This document shows, piece after piece, positions 40,403 to 49,012 of a DNA stretch of 64,000 nt (positions are counted from its first letter, which is position 1; every line of letters begins with the position of its first letter). The notes under the pieces were generated by a model. The model saw only the letters and a program-made list of their open reading frames with translations, did not search any database and had not been told where the DNA came from. A program made the translations under genes and the position numbers. Origin of the DNA: Aureimonas sp. AU4 (GTDB taxonomy: Bacteria; Pseudomonadota; Alphaproteobacteria; Rhizobiales; Rhizobiaceae); assembly GCF_001463765.1 (NCBI RefSeq), contig NZ_BBWK01000054.1, positions 1-64,000 of the forward strand, given 5' to 3'.

Positions 40403-41800
40403 TCAGGACATCGGCGTGTCGGGCGCGCGAGGCAAGACGACCTCCGCGCGCAATCCCCCGATTTCGGCGCGCGCGAGGCGAAAGTCGCCGCGGTATTGCA
40501 GAACGGTATCAGTCACGATCGACAGTCCGAGCCCGCTTCCCGCCACGCGCTCGTCGAGCCGCGCGCCGCGCCGCAGCGCCTCGGCCCGCTGCGGCTCCGA
40601 CAGGCCGGGACCGTCGTCCTCGATCGCGATCAGGAGGTGGTCGGCGTCGAGCAGCCGGAGCTCCGCGCGAATTCGGCTGCGGCCGTATTTCGCGGCGTTC
40701 TCCAAGAGGTTGCCGACGATCTCCTCGAGGTCCTGCGCCTCGCCGGCGAAGACCGCGCGGCCGGCGCCCTCCGCGTCGAGCTCGACCTCGGTACCCGGCG
40801 AAAGGCGTGCGATGACGCGCATCGAGCGCTCCAGAACGGGAAGCGCGGGCGTTCGCGCCACGGCGAGCCCCGCAAGGGCGGCCACGCGAGCCCGGTCGAG
40901 ATAGTGCTGCACCTGGAGGCGCATCGCCTCGGTCTGCTCGGCGACGAGGCGTCCGCGCTCGCCGCCGATGGCGTCCGCCTCGTTGCGCAGGACCGCGATC
41001 GGCGTCTTCAGCGAATGCGCGAGGTTGCCGACCTGCGTGCGCGCCCGCTCCACGATGCGACGGTTGGAATCGATCAGGAGGTTCATCTCGGTCGCCAGCG
41101 GCCTGATCTCGGCGGGAAACGATCCCGGCAACCGGTCAGCCCGTCCCTCGCGCACCTCGGCGAGCGACCGGCGCACGCCGATCAGCGGATGAAGGCCGGT
41201 GAGGATCGCGAGCGCGTTGATGACGATCGAGCCGAGACCGAACACGCCGAGATAAAGGCCGAGCCGCCGGTTGAAGGCGGCGACGTCGCCGTCCACGACG
41301 CTGGCATTGCCCATGACGCGGAAGCGCGCGGCGTGGTTGTCGCCGTCGAGCACGACCTCCGCCTCCTCGACGTAGAGCATCTCGCCGTTGAGGCCCGTGG
41401 TGCGGTAGTCGCGCCGGTACTGGCCGTCGAACGGGCGCTCGCGCTCGCTCGGGGCCTCGATCCGGCCCGGCCCGAGCGAGAAGGACGAGAGGCGCCCGTC
41501 CGTGTTGGCGCTGGCGGGCAGTACCTCCCAGTACCAGCCCGAGAGGGGCTGCGAGTATTCGAGGTCGCCGAGGTCGGGCACGCCCACCAGCCCGCCGTCC
41601 TCGTTCACGGTCACGGCGTTGATGAGGTTGAAGAGCTGCGCGCGCACCACGGCCTGGAAGCCCGACTGCGCGGTGCGCTCGTAGAGCGAGGAGATGAGCG
41701 TGCCGACGACGAGGAAGGCGGCGATCGCCCAGAGGCTCGACAGGCCGATGACGCGGGCCGCCAGGCTCTCGGTCGGACGGAAGCGCGTCGGCCCGATCAC
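40403..41800 (-). CDS. feuQ: FeuQ-like sensor histidine kinase
   Basis: A 465-residue PhoQ-like kinase. A transmembrane segment near 17-38 and another near 183-204 flank a periplasmic sensor domain with GDLEYSQPLSGWYWEV, a stretch recurring in FeuQ-type sensors. The HisKA acceptor is in LAHSLKTPIA (His262), followed by LLENAAKYG, EDDGPGL, and GSGLGLSIV. The GTG start overlaps the regulator stop in a GTGA, which fixes both. In Sinorhizobium the FeuPQ system controls export of periplasmic cyclic glucans. Orthology to FeuQ is by context and motif, not proven. Confidence 0.8.
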   Translation of the reverse strand: MIGPTRFRPTESLAARVIGLSSLWAIAAFLVVGTLISSLYERTAQSGFQAVVRAQLFNLINAVTVNEDGGLVGVPDLGDLEYSQPLSGWYWEVLPASANTDGRLSSFSLGPGRIEAPSERERPFDGQYRRDYRTTGLNGEMLYVEEAEVVLDGDNHAARFRVMGNASVVDGDVAAFNRRLGLYLGVFGLGSIVINALAILTGLHPLIGVRRSLAEVREGRADRLPGSFPAEIRPLATEMNLLIDSNRRIVERARTQVGNLAHSLKTPIAVLRNEADAIGGERGRLVAEQTEAMRLQVQHYLDRARVAALAGLAVARTPALPVLERSMRVIARLSPGTEVELDAEGAGRAVFAGEAQDLEEIVGNLLENAAKYGRSRIRAELRLLDADHLLIAIEDDGPGLSEPQRAEALRRGARLDERVAGSGLGLSIVTDTVLQYRGDFRLARAEIGGLRAEVVLPRAPDTPMS

Positions 41801-42468
41801 GAGGCGTCCGCACCCCCGTTCATGCGGTAGCCGAGGCCGCGCACGGTCTCGATGAGATCGAGGCCGATCTTGCGGCGCAGCCGGCCGACGAAGACCTCGA
41901 TCGTGTTGGAATCGCGGTCGAAGTCCTGGTCGTACATGTGCTCGGTCAGCTCCGAGCGCGACACGATCTCGCCCTGGTGGTGCATGAGGTAGCTGAGGAG
42001 ACGGTACTCGTGCGAGGTGAGCTTCAGCACCTGCCCGTTCAGCGTGGCGCGCGAGGTGCGCGTGTCGAGCCGCAGCGGTCCGCACAGGATCTCCGACGAA
42101 GCGTGCCCGGCCGCGCGGCGAATCAGGGCGCGCAGGCGCGCCAGCACCTCCTCCATGTGGAAGGGCTTGGCGACGTAGTCGTCCGCGCCCGCGTCGATGC
42201 CGGCCACCTTGTCGCTCCAGCGGTCGCGCGCCGTGAGCAGGAGGACGGGCATCGCGCGTCCCTCGCGGCGCCAGCGCTCCAGGACGCTGATGCCGTCCAT
42301 CTTCGGCAGGCCGACGTCGAGCACCACGGCGTCGTAGGGCTCGGTGTCGCCGAGGAAGTGCCCCTCCTCGCCGTCGCCCGCGCGGTCGACGACATAGCCG
42401 GCGCCTTCCAGCGCCTCGGCCAGCTGGCGGTTGAGGTTCGGGTCGTCCTCGACGATCAGGATGCGCAT
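41797..42468 (-). CDS. feuP: FeuP-like OmpR-family response regulator
   Basis: A 223-residue regulator with receiver domain (IVEDD, phosphoacceptor Asp51 in VLDVGLPKMDG, Lys in AKPFHMEE) and winged helix (LTSHEYRLLSYLMHHQG, DRDSNTIEVFVGRLRRKI, ETVRGLGYRM). The HEYRLLSYLMHH and YDQDFDRDSNTIEVF stretches fit FeuP-type regulators closely. It is translationally coupled to the kinase and follows the small periplasmic protein gene by 37 bases, so all three likely form one operon. Confidence 0.85.
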   Translation of the reverse strand: MRILIVEDDPNLNRQLAEALEGAGYVVDRAGDGEEGHFLGDTEPYDAVVLDVGLPKMDGISVLERWRREGRAMPVLLLTARDRWSDKVAGIDAGADDYVAKPFHMEEVLARLRALIRRAAGHASSEILCGPLRLDTRTSRATLNGQVLKLTSHEYRLLSYLMHHQGEIVSRSELTEHMYDQDFDRDSNTIEVFVGRLRRKIGLDLIETVRGLGYRMNGGADAS

Positions 42469-42505
42469 GAAACGGGTCCGCCCTTCAGGGTCTCGCGCGG
42501 GAGCG

Positions 42506-42817
42506 TTACTGCTCGATCGTGATGGTCTGACGGCGCGGCCGGTTGCCGTCCTGTGCGGGTATCAGGACGGTCACGACGCAGACCGTCCGGCCGCCCCGGT
42601 TGGCGGTCTGGACCGACAGGACCTGTCCGCCGGACTGCTGGGCCGCCTCGCGAGCGGCACCCGAGCAGCCTCCTTGCGCCACCTGAATGCCGATCTCGCG
42701 GCCGGGAACCGCCTCGTCCATCCCTCGAGGACCGACATGCAGAGCCTCTGCCGCGGTCGCCGGCATCAGGAGCAGCGCGGCGAGCGCGAGCGGGCGAGAG
42801 GTCGAGGGGCGCGTCAT
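42506..42817 (-). CDS. FeuN-like small periplasmic protein
   Basis: A 103-residue protein with a signal peptide (LALAALLLMPATAAEA). The mature part has a PepSY-like fold signature: ALHVGPR, then a Cys-pair arrangement GGCSGAAREAAQQSGGQVLSV..RTVCVVTVLIP. In Sinorhizobium a similar small periplasmic protein, FeuN, is encoded next to feuP and restrains the kinase FeuQ. The position, size and secretion signal fit, so I regard it as a candidate FeuN counterpart, without proof of homology. It probably governs the same operon from its first position. Confidence 0.6.
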   Translation of the reverse strand: MTRPSTSRPLALAALLLMPATAAEALHVGPRGMDEAVPGREIGIQVAQGGCSGAAREAAQQSGGQVLSVQTANRGGRTVCVVTVLIPAQDGNRPRRQTITIEQ

Positions 42818-42878
42818 CGGTGATCCATTCCAGCAGTCCCCCGAACGCTAGCAACCCGTCGCTGAATGTCCAATGAAT

Positions 42879-42907
42879 GGCGGGCGTTCCGCCCGGGAAC
42901 GCCCGCC
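42879..42907 (-). terminator. Strong hairpin at the end of the GTA operon
   Basis: A perfect 12-bp inverted repeat (GGCGGGCGTTCC and GGAACGCCCGCC, 5-base loop), 20 bases after the last GTA-cluster stop on the minus strand. The bases that follow, ATTCATTGGAC, are only weakly T-rich, so it is a strong stem with a poor tract. It separates GTA transcription from the FeuN-like operon. Confidence 0.7.
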
Positions 42908-42926
42908 CTCCTGACGCAGCCGTGAC

Positions 42927-43130
42927 CTAGCGCAGCGTCTCGCGCGCGGCAAACCGGCCCCAGATCGCGACCAGCGCGCCCGCCGCGCCCGCCAGCGCCG
43001 TCAGGGCGCCGACGGCCTCCTCGCTGGAGGCGGCATCCAGATGAACGCCCGTCATGCCGGCGAGCGCGCCCGCGAGAGCCACGACCGCGCCCCAGACCTT
43101 CCGGGATTTCCACCAGTCCTTCTCGTCCAT
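42927..43130 (-). CDS. Holin-like small membrane protein
   Basis: Sixty-seven residues. An amphipathic start (MDEKDWWKSRKVW) is followed by two hydrophobic segments (GAVVALAGALAGMTGV and ALTALAGAAGALVAIWGRF) and a short basic tail. The layout matches small holin-like proteins found beside GTA and phage lysis genes. I chose this ATG because GGAG lies 6 bases before it; an ATG four codons earlier has no spaced ribosome-binding site. No endolysin gene is adjacent, so the partner must lie elsewhere if the role is lysis. Confidence 0.65.
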   Translation of the reverse strand: MDEKDWWKSRKVWGAVVALAGALAGMTGVHLDAASSEEAVGALTALAGAAGALVAIWGRFAARETLR

Positions 43131-43161
43131 ACCCGTCTCCATCCTCGTTCGCGGAGCGGCG

Positions 43162-45621
43162 TCATGCCGCCCCCACCTCCACGGTCCGGGCCTCGCCCGG
43201 ACCGACCGCCGCGCCGATCTGCGCGACCGATACCGCGAGGCGGCCGGACGCTTCCGCACCCAGCCCCGCCTCGATCTCCTCCCGTGCGACGACGCGGGCG
43301 GGCGTTGTGGTCTCCACGACCATCTCCCGGCCGCCTGGCGTGAGAAGGCGCACGCGATAGCGCTCCGTCGCCTCGCCGAGCGCGATCTCCTCGTCGAAGG
43401 GATCGAGCGGGGCGCGGCTGCGGCGGATCCAGCGGACGGAAAGGCCTCCCGCCTGTCTTCGGGCGCGCAGGTGAACCGGCGCGAGCGGCAGAAGCGCGCG
43501 ACGGCCGAGCGCGAGGGTTTCGCGAACCACCGCCCCGTCGTCGAGCGCGCGCCCCGCCGGGGCGACGAGCCAGTCGAGCGCCGCGCCGGTCTCGCTTTCG
43601 GCGAGCGGAACCGGCACGCAGCGCTCGTCGAGAAGCACGAAGCGCGCGCCGGCTGCCGCCGCGGATCCGCCGGTGGCGCCGCGCCCACGCACGAGGCCCG
43701 CCAGACGGAAGCGATTCGGCGCCACCTCCTCCGCCTCGCGGAACTGCAGCACTTCCCAGCGCCCCTCGGCGCTCTCCACGGCGGCAAGGTTCGCGCCCGC
43801 CAGGAGCCGCGCCGCGTCGATCGACTGGAGCGCGCCGCCCGCCAGATCCACGAGGATGCGGTTCGTCCGGTCGAGACAGCTCTCGCCGCCGGCGCCCAGC
43901 GGCTCGACCAGCCGTCCCATCGCGGCCGGCTGCGACACGCGAAGGCGCGGGCGCATGTCGCCGCCGCCGCGCGAGACGAGTACCTCGCAGGGCACGAAGG
44001 GCCGGGCCGCGAGAGCGACGCGCGGCCCTTCGCCGTCCGGCAGGAGGCCGAGCGTGGGAAGATCGAGGAAGGCGGCAAGCGGGCGCGAGGGAAAGGCCGG
44101 CCCGCCTGACACGGGTCCCGCCGGGGGCATCCGCCCCCCGCCGTCGCCGAGCGCCGGGGCGAACGCCGCTCGCCGCGCCTCGACGCGCCGCATCAGCTCG
44201 TCCTCGATCCGCTCGACGCTCCAGACGCCCGCCTCGCCCGCGATGCGCAGCTCGTCGCCCGGCACGACCTCGAGGCGGGCGGGAGAGAGCGCGAAGCTCG
44301 CGGTCTCGCCGGTTCCGGCCAAGCGACGCAGGAGCCCGGCGGCGAGCCGTCGCGCCGCGTCCTCGCCCAGCGTCAGCGGCAGTTCCACCATCTCCTGCCG
44401 GGGCCGGTCCGCCTCTCCGCGCACGGCGTCGGCGACGCCCGGCTGATAGGCGCGCGCCGGATCGCTGTAGGCGAGGACGAGTTCGCCGGGCCGGTCGCGC
44501 TCCTCCGCGCGCCGCCGCTCAACGAGCGGCCCCCCGTCCTCCTCCGCGACCGCGTCGATCTCGTGAACGGCACGCACGCGGTCCACCGAGCGAAGGCGCA
44601 GCACGCCGTCCACCTGCGCCGCCTCGACGCCGCATACGCGCATCAGCTCCTCGATCTGCGCGCGCGCGCTGCCGGGCGTGGCCAGCAGGAAGCCGCCGAC
44701 CACCCCCTCGACACCGGAGGCGTCCACCGTCGTCACGCCATGGTCGGCGAGAAGCGCGACCAGAAGTTCGCGCAAGGGTGCGGCGCCGAGCCGCCCGCTC
44801 AGCCAGTGCCCCCGCTCCCAGTTCGCGCCGTCGCGCCATACGTCCCGGGCCGCCGGGAAGGCGGGATAGGGTCGCGCGTCCCAGCACCAGAGATGGATCG
44901 CGTCCGGTGGCACCATGCGCTCGCCGGTGAGCGGCGAGAGGGGATTGTCGCTCTCGCGAAAGCCCGGCGCGGCCGGGTCCCAGCGCCGGAGGTGAGCGTC
45001 CAGAAAGGCGCGCTGCGCCGCGTCGTCGCGGTGCCCGGCCGAAAACCAGGGGAAAGCGCTTTCCGCCGACTTGGGGTCCAGGAACACGTTCGGCCGGTTC
45101 GCGCCCCGTTCGATCGCCGGGCAACCGAGCTCGGTGAACCAGATGGGCTTCGAGCGCGGCATCCAGGCCGTGTCGGCGGCCATCTCCTGCCCGCCGCGCC
45201 GTTCACGATGTCGGTTCTCCCACCACGAGCGGATGTCCTTGGCGCGAAACACCCAGGGCTTGCCGAGGCCGTCCGTGATCGCCGTGCGCCGACGCGCGCG
45301 CCGGTCGGCCTCGTCGCGGTAGAACCAATCGAACCACTCGCCCGCCGCGATGCCTTCGCCGAGCGCCGCCTCGTCCAGCGCCGAGGCCGCCCCGTCGGGC
45401 GAGGTGCCCTCCGCGTCCTCGTCACGCCAGTCGAGAAGCGGGAGGTAGTTGTCGATGCCGACCGCCCCGATCGCCGGATCGGCCCAGAGCGGGTCGAGGT
45501 TGAAGAAGACGTCGCCCAAGCCGTCCGCCGGCTGGAAGCCGAAATACTCGCTCCAGTCCGCCGCATAGGTCACGGTCGCCTCCGGCAGAACCGCCTTCAC
45601 GTCGCGCGCCAGCGCCACCAT
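43162..45621 (-). CDS. GTA gp15, C-terminal part after the stop codon
   Basis: An 819-residue frame beginning MVALARDVKAVLPEATVTYA. It contains the second part of the TIM-barrel domain (AADWSEYFGFQP, WFDWFYRDEADRR, IWFTELGCPAIERG) and the Phage-tail_3-like region after it. The C-terminal region has beta-rich segments such as RGATGGSAAAAGARFVLLDERCVPVPL. In intact GTAs this part makes the tip of the tail. Its ATG lies directly after the stop codon, with GGCG only, so its independent translation would depend on restart by the terminating ribosome. Confidence 0.7.
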   Translation of the reverse strand: MVALARDVKAVLPEATVTYAADWSEYFGFQPADGLGDVFFNLDPLWADPAIGAVGIDNYLPLLDWRDEDAEGTSPDGAASALDEAALGEGIAAGEWFDWFYRDEADRRARRRTAITDGLGKPWVFRAKDIRSWWENRHRERRGGQEMAADTAWMPRSKPIWFTELGCPAIERGANRPNVFLDPKSAESAFPWFSAGHRDDAAQRAFLDAHLRRWDPAAPGFRESDNPLSPLTGERMVPPDAIHLWCWDARPYPAFPAARDVWRDGANWERGHWLSGRLGAAPLRELLVALLADHGVTTVDASGVEGVVGGFLLATPGSARAQIEELMRVCGVEAAQVDGVLRLRSVDRVRAVHEIDAVAEEDGGPLVERRRAEERDRPGELVLAYSDPARAYQPGVADAVRGEADRPRQEMVELPLTLGEDAARRLAAGLLRRLAGTGETASFALSPARLEVVPGDELRIAGEAGVWSVERIEDELMRRVEARRAAFAPALGDGGGRMPPAGPVSGGPAFPSRPLAAFLDLPTLGLLPDGEGPRVALAARPFVPCEVLVSRGGGDMRPRLRVSQPAAMGRLVEPLGAGGESCLDRTNRILVDLAGGALQSIDAARLLAGANLAAVESAEGRWEVLQFREAEEVAPNRFRLAGLVRGRGATGGSAAAAGARFVLLDERCVPVPLAESETGAALDWLVAPAGRALDDGAVVRETLALGRRALLPLAPVHLRARRQAGGLSVRWIRRSRAPLDPFDEEIALGEATERYRVRLLTPGGREMVVETTTPARVVAREEIEAGLGAEASGRLAVSVAQIGAAVGPGEARTVEVGAA

Positions 45622-45624
45622 CGC

Positions 45625-47049
45625 CTACACGAAGGGAAAGCGGTCGCGCTCGTCGCGAAGCCGCGTGAGGCCCACCATCTCCGAGCCGATCACGAAGGCG
45701 TCCACACCGCCCGCCAGCCGCGCCAGATGGGCTTGATGCAGCACCATGCGCCGCAGGCTCCACTCGGCGGGCCCGCGGTAGCGCACGCGCCCGGCCTCTA
45801 GCCGGAAGTCTGAGGGCGCGGCGCGACCGACGAAGCGCTCGACCTCGGTCCTCGCCCCGGCGGTCCGGTCCGCCGAACCCGGTCGTCCGGGCGCGACGTC
45901 CAGCGTCATGCGCCCGCGCCAGGGATAGCTGGCCTGCGCCGCCTCGCCATAGGGATCCGCCAGCGCGTTGCCGGCCGGCACGTCCATCAGGAGAAAGGGA
46001 TAGAGCGTGACCTTCAGTCCGCGCGCCCTGAGATCGAGGATCGCGCGCACGACGCCCGCGTCCGAGGGCGTCCCGCCATAGGCCGGTCCACCGTCCGCCT
46101 GGCTGACGAGGTAGGCCCCGTCCCGTCCGGTCTCACCGACGCGCCACGCTTCCGTCTCGTCCCGCACCGCCGTCTCGACGCCCGGCCGCACCTGCGCCCG
46201 CCCCACGCGCAGGTCGTCCGCGAACCAGGCGACCACCAGCGCCGCGCGCTCGAGCCTCGGGCAGAGCGCCGCAAGCTCGTCGATCGAGGCGGTCCAGTCG
46301 CTCGCTCCGTGCAGGACGTGCCGGTTCGCGAGACGGTCCTCGCCGAGCCCGATGCGTTCGCGCACCACGACCGGGTCGAGTCCGTGCTCGCTCGCGCCGG
46401 GAATCACCGTCACGGCGCGGATGTTCGCCTCCAGCGCGCCGACCGGGCGCACGACCTCGCAGGCGATCTGGGGGATGCGGTTGCCCCAGCGCTCCAGGGC
46501 CAGGCGCTCGAACACGACATAGGCGAGGCCGCGATAGGCCGGCGCGTTGCCGCGTCCCTGCCGCGCCTCGATCAGCGGGTCGGGCGCTTGGCCCTCGTCA
46601 CCGGGGTGGAGGCGCCAGTTGACGAGCGAGAGATCCATCTCCTCGCCGTCCGCCCATATGCGGCGCACGCTTGCCACCGGTCCCTCGCACAGCCCGATCG
46701 CGACATTGCCGAAGTAGCTGTAGCTCATGCTTTCGGCGCCGCCGCCGCGCCCGCCCTTGCCGCCCTGCCGCTCGGTGGTCGCGACCTCCTCGAAGCGCGT
46801 CGTCCAGATCACCTGTCCGGCGATGCGCGCCGTGCCATAGAGCCGGGGCACCCCCGCTCCCTCGTCGGCCTCGAGAATGCGCGCGGCCCCGAGGCGCGGC
46901 CCCTCGCGCCGCGCCGCCCCGCCGAACAGCCGCTTGTCGATTGCCGCGCCGCCGAGCGCCCCGAGCGCGCGGCCCGCCATCGCCCCGAACGGGCCGCCGA
47001 CGAGACCGCCCGCCACACCGCCCGCAGCCTGGAGAAGGATCGTCGCCAT
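45625..47049 (-). CDS. GTA gp15, N-terminal part ending in the TAG
   Basis: A 474-residue frame beginning MATILLQAAGGVAGGLVGGPFGAMAGRALG, the Gly/Ala-rich start typical of GTA megatrons. It continues with a compact beta-rich domain (ARILEADEGAGVPRLYGTARIAGQVIW) and the start of the TIM barrel (FVIGSEMVGLTRLRD), where it stops after RFPFV. The ATG is 6 bases after gp14. The first part could still mount on the tail hub, but would lack the fibre region. Confidence 0.75.
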   Translation of the reverse strand: MATILLQAAGGVAGGLVGGPFGAMAGRALGALGGAAIDKRLFGGAARREGPRLGAARILEADEGAGVPRLYGTARIAGQVIWTTRFEEVATTERQGGKGGRGGGAESMSYSYFGNVAIGLCEGPVASVRRIWADGEEMDLSLVNWRLHPGDEGQAPDPLIEARQGRGNAPAYRGLAYVVFERLALERWGNRIPQIACEVVRPVGALEANIRAVTVIPGASEHGLDPVVVRERIGLGEDRLANRHVLHGASDWTASIDELAALCPRLERAALVVAWFADDLRVGRAQVRPGVETAVRDETEAWRVGETGRDGAYLVSQADGGPAYGGTPSDAGVVRAILDLRARGLKVTLYPFLLMDVPAGNALADPYGEAAQASYPWRGRMTLDVAPGRPGSADRTAGARTEVERFVGRAAPSDFRLEAGRVRYRGPAEWSLRRMVLHQAHLARLAGGVDAFVIGSEMVGLTRLRDERDRFPFV

Positions 47050-47055
47050 GAGACC

Positions 47056-47496
47056 TCACGGAAAAAGAAAGCTGCCGCAGATGCGCCGTGCCCAGGCGCC
47101 CGCCAGCGGCGAGGACACCACCGCCGCGCCCTCCAGCGCATGGAGGATGCGCGGGCCAGCCGCGTCCGGCTCGTCGAGGATCGCGCAGTGCCGCGCCGGC
47201 CGGCCGTCGCGCCAGCGAAAGAGCACGAGATCGCCCGGCCGCGCCTCGCTCGGCGGCAGGGCCGCGAAGTGCCGCCGGGCCGCCTCCGACAGGGGGTCGC
47301 CGGCGGAAAGCTCCGCCCAGTCCGCCGCATAGGCCGGCAGCGCCTCGGGCTCCCCGCCGTAGAGCCTGCGCCACACGCCGCGCACGAGGCCCAGACAGTC
47401 GCAGCCGACGCCCGCGCGGCTGCCCTGGTGGCGGTAGGGCGTGCCGAGAAAGCGGCGCGCCTCGTGCAGCGCGGCCACGCGTCGGTCGCCCGTCAC
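47056..47496 (-). CDS. GTA gp14, NlpC/P60-type tail peptidase
   Basis: A 146-residue NlpC/P60 peptidase that opens peptidoglycan during GTA entry. Catalytic Cys34 lies in VGCDCLGLVRG and the His in PARHCAILDE. The family matches the GTA/phage peptidase TIGR02219 by motif. The overlap of 4 bases with gp13 indicates coupled translation. Confidence 0.88.
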   Translation of the reverse strand: MTGDRRVAALHEARRFLGTPYRHQGSRAGVGCDCLGLVRGVWRRLYGGEPEALPAYAADWAELSAGDPLSEAARRHFAALPPSEARPGDLVLFRWRDGRPARHCAILDEPDAAGPRILHALEGAAVVSSPLAGAWARRICGSFLFP

Positions 47497-48374
47497 GGCA
47501 CCACCGGCGAGCCGTCATGCGCCCCGTCGCGCTTGGCGACCCCGAGCGCCGCGTCGTTGCCCGGCATGTGCGGGAAACCGCGAAAGTTGAGCGCGTTGCG
47601 GAAGCGGTCGCGGCAGGTCGCGAACGACCGGTCGCAGCCTGCCAGAAGGCGCAGCGCCGCACCTGGCACGGCGCGCACCCGCGCCTCCGGCTCGGCCAGG
47701 GCCAGCCGCCAGTCGCCGGGCGTTTCCGTTTCGGTAAGCCCGGCGAGAAACAGCGTCTCGTTGCCGAGCACCACGCGACCGAGCCCAAAGAGCGCCGCGT
47801 CGATCCCGGGTCCGAGCCGCGCCACGAGCCGGCCCTCGCCGCCTTCGACGAGCGTGCCATCGCGGCGCCACGCCGCCGCCGTCAGGTCGACGCCGCAGCG
47901 CCGGTCGCCGAGCACGGCATCGCAGCGGCGCCGGTAGGTGCGCCCGTGCACGTCGTCGAGCCGCGCGGCCAGCCCGCGCAGTTCCGCCGAGAATCCGCCC
48001 CCCGCGCGCCGGATGGGTCCGAGTTCGGCGACGTCGACGAGGACGTGCAGCGCCGGCTCGCTCCAGTCGACGCGAAACACCTCGATCCGCGCCCCGTCGA
48101 AGCCCCCGGCCGCAATGTCCTCCTCGCTCAGCGCATCGCAGGACAGCGCCCCCCCCACCGCCGCCGTGCCGGCGACAAGCCCGGCCGTCCCTTCCGCCTC
48201 GCCAGCCGTCCAGCCGCTCGCGGCATGAAACAGCGTCCCATCGAAGCGAAGATCCGCGTCGTGGTCGGTGAAACCCAGCACCGCGCCGTCGCGCCGCGTC
48301 AGGCGCCAAGCGCTGGCCAGCGTCGTCGCCGGCTCGCGCAGCCGCTCGGCCAGTCCTGCGGGGAGCTCTCTCAT
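47493..48374 (-). CDS. GTA gp13, tail hub protein (DUF2163)
   Basis: A 293-residue DUF2163 protein of the GTA baseplate hub. Typical parts are RLTRRDGAVLGFTDHDAD, AELRGLAARLDDVHGRTYRRRCDAVLGDRRC, and the C-terminal CDRSFATCRDRFRNALNFRGFPHMPGND. Conserved cysteines around 155 and 260 are present. Its ATG overlaps the gp12 stop (ATGA). It links the distal tail to the peptidase and megatron. Confidence 0.9.
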   Translation of the reverse strand: MRELPAGLAERLREPATTLASAWRLTRRDGAVLGFTDHDADLRFDGTLFHAASGWTAGEAEGTAGLVAGTAAVGGALSCDALSEEDIAAGGFDGARIEVFRVDWSEPALHVLVDVAELGPIRRAGGGFSAELRGLAARLDDVHGRTYRRRCDAVLGDRRCGVDLTAAAWRRDGTLVEGGEGRLVARLGPGIDAALFGLGRVVLGNETLFLAGLTETETPGDWRLALAEPEARVRAVPGAALRLLAGCDRSFATCRDRFRNALNFRGFPHMPGNDAALGVAKRDGAHDGSPVVP

Positions 48375-49012
48375 GCGCGCACCTCGACAAGCGGGATGGT
48401 CGGAATCTCGCCGGCCTCGAAGGCCGCGAGGTTGATCGCGAGATGGTCGATATCGAAGCGCACCGGCACGTCGAACAGGAAGCCTGCCGTCACGGCGGCG
48501 CCGGCTGCGGGCGCCGCGTCGAAGCGCAGCAGGCCGCTCGAGGCGTCGAGCATGAAGCCGGACGCGATCTCCGAGCCCGCGACGGCGACGCGCAGCGTGT
48601 CGGCCACGGGCTTTGCGATCGGCCGCTCGTAGCCGCCCTCGCCCATGCCGTAGCGCTTCACGAGCTGGAACGCTGCCTGCTCCCCGTCGCCGATGCCCAG
48701 CACCTGGTCGAAGGCCGTCACGGCCAAGCCGAAGCGCGCCGAGGAGTGATCGAACGGGTCGCGGAAGCGGAAGGCGACGAGCCGCCCGCGTCGGGCCTCG
48801 AAGAAGTCGAGCACGATCGCAAGGTCGGCCAGGGCCTTCACGCCCGAGCCCGCGTCGTAGCGCCGGGCCGAGTGTCGCGCGCGCTGGTTGCGGTTCTCGA
48901 AGCCCGTCGACAGGCGCACGATATCGGTACGCCGCTCCGGGCCGCCGCTCGTGTTGAGACTGAGCCGCAAGGGAAAGCGCTCGTCGCAGAAGGAGGCGAT
49001 CCGCATCGTCAA
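48371..49012 (-). CDS. GTA gp12, distal tail protein (DUF2460)
   Basis: A 213-residue DUF2460 protein. It contains CDERFPLRLSLNTSGGPERRTDIV, GFENRNQRARHSARRYDAG and RFRDPFDHS, all conserved in GTA and lambdoid distal-tail proteins. It should form the ring between tail tube and hub. It overlaps gp11 by 4 bases and gp13 by 4 bases. Confidence 0.92.
   Translation of the reverse strand: MTMRIASFCDERFPLRLSLNTSGGPERRTDIVRLSTGFENRNQRARHSARRYDAGSGVKALADLAIVLDFFEARRGRLVAFRFRDPFDHSSARFGLAVTAFDQVLGIGDGEQAAFQLVKRYGMGEGGYERPIAKPVADTLRVAVAGSEIASGFMLDASSGLLRFDAAPAAGAAVTAGFLFDVPVRFDIDHLAINLAAFEAGEIPTIPLVEVRA

Larger units (their letters stand above)
43162..47049 (-). pseudogene. GTA gp15 (megatron) interrupted by one in-frame TAG
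   Basis: The two halves lie in the same frame, separated by a TAG codon (45625-45627), one GCG codon, and an ATG that starts the second half. Without the TAG the frame would encode about 1295 residues, the full GTA megatron (receptor-binding/tail-fibre) size. The break falls inside the predicted TIM-barrel domain. A single substitution, such as from GAG or CAG, would create it, and no frameshift is involved. The alternatives are a sequencing error, a true inactivating mutation, suppression of TAG, or restart at the ATG. Confidence 0.75.

Noticed and set aside
43162-47049. Programmed frameshift as the cause of the gp15 split
   Set aside because: Both halves are in the same frame, so no shift is required; a single stop codon explains it.
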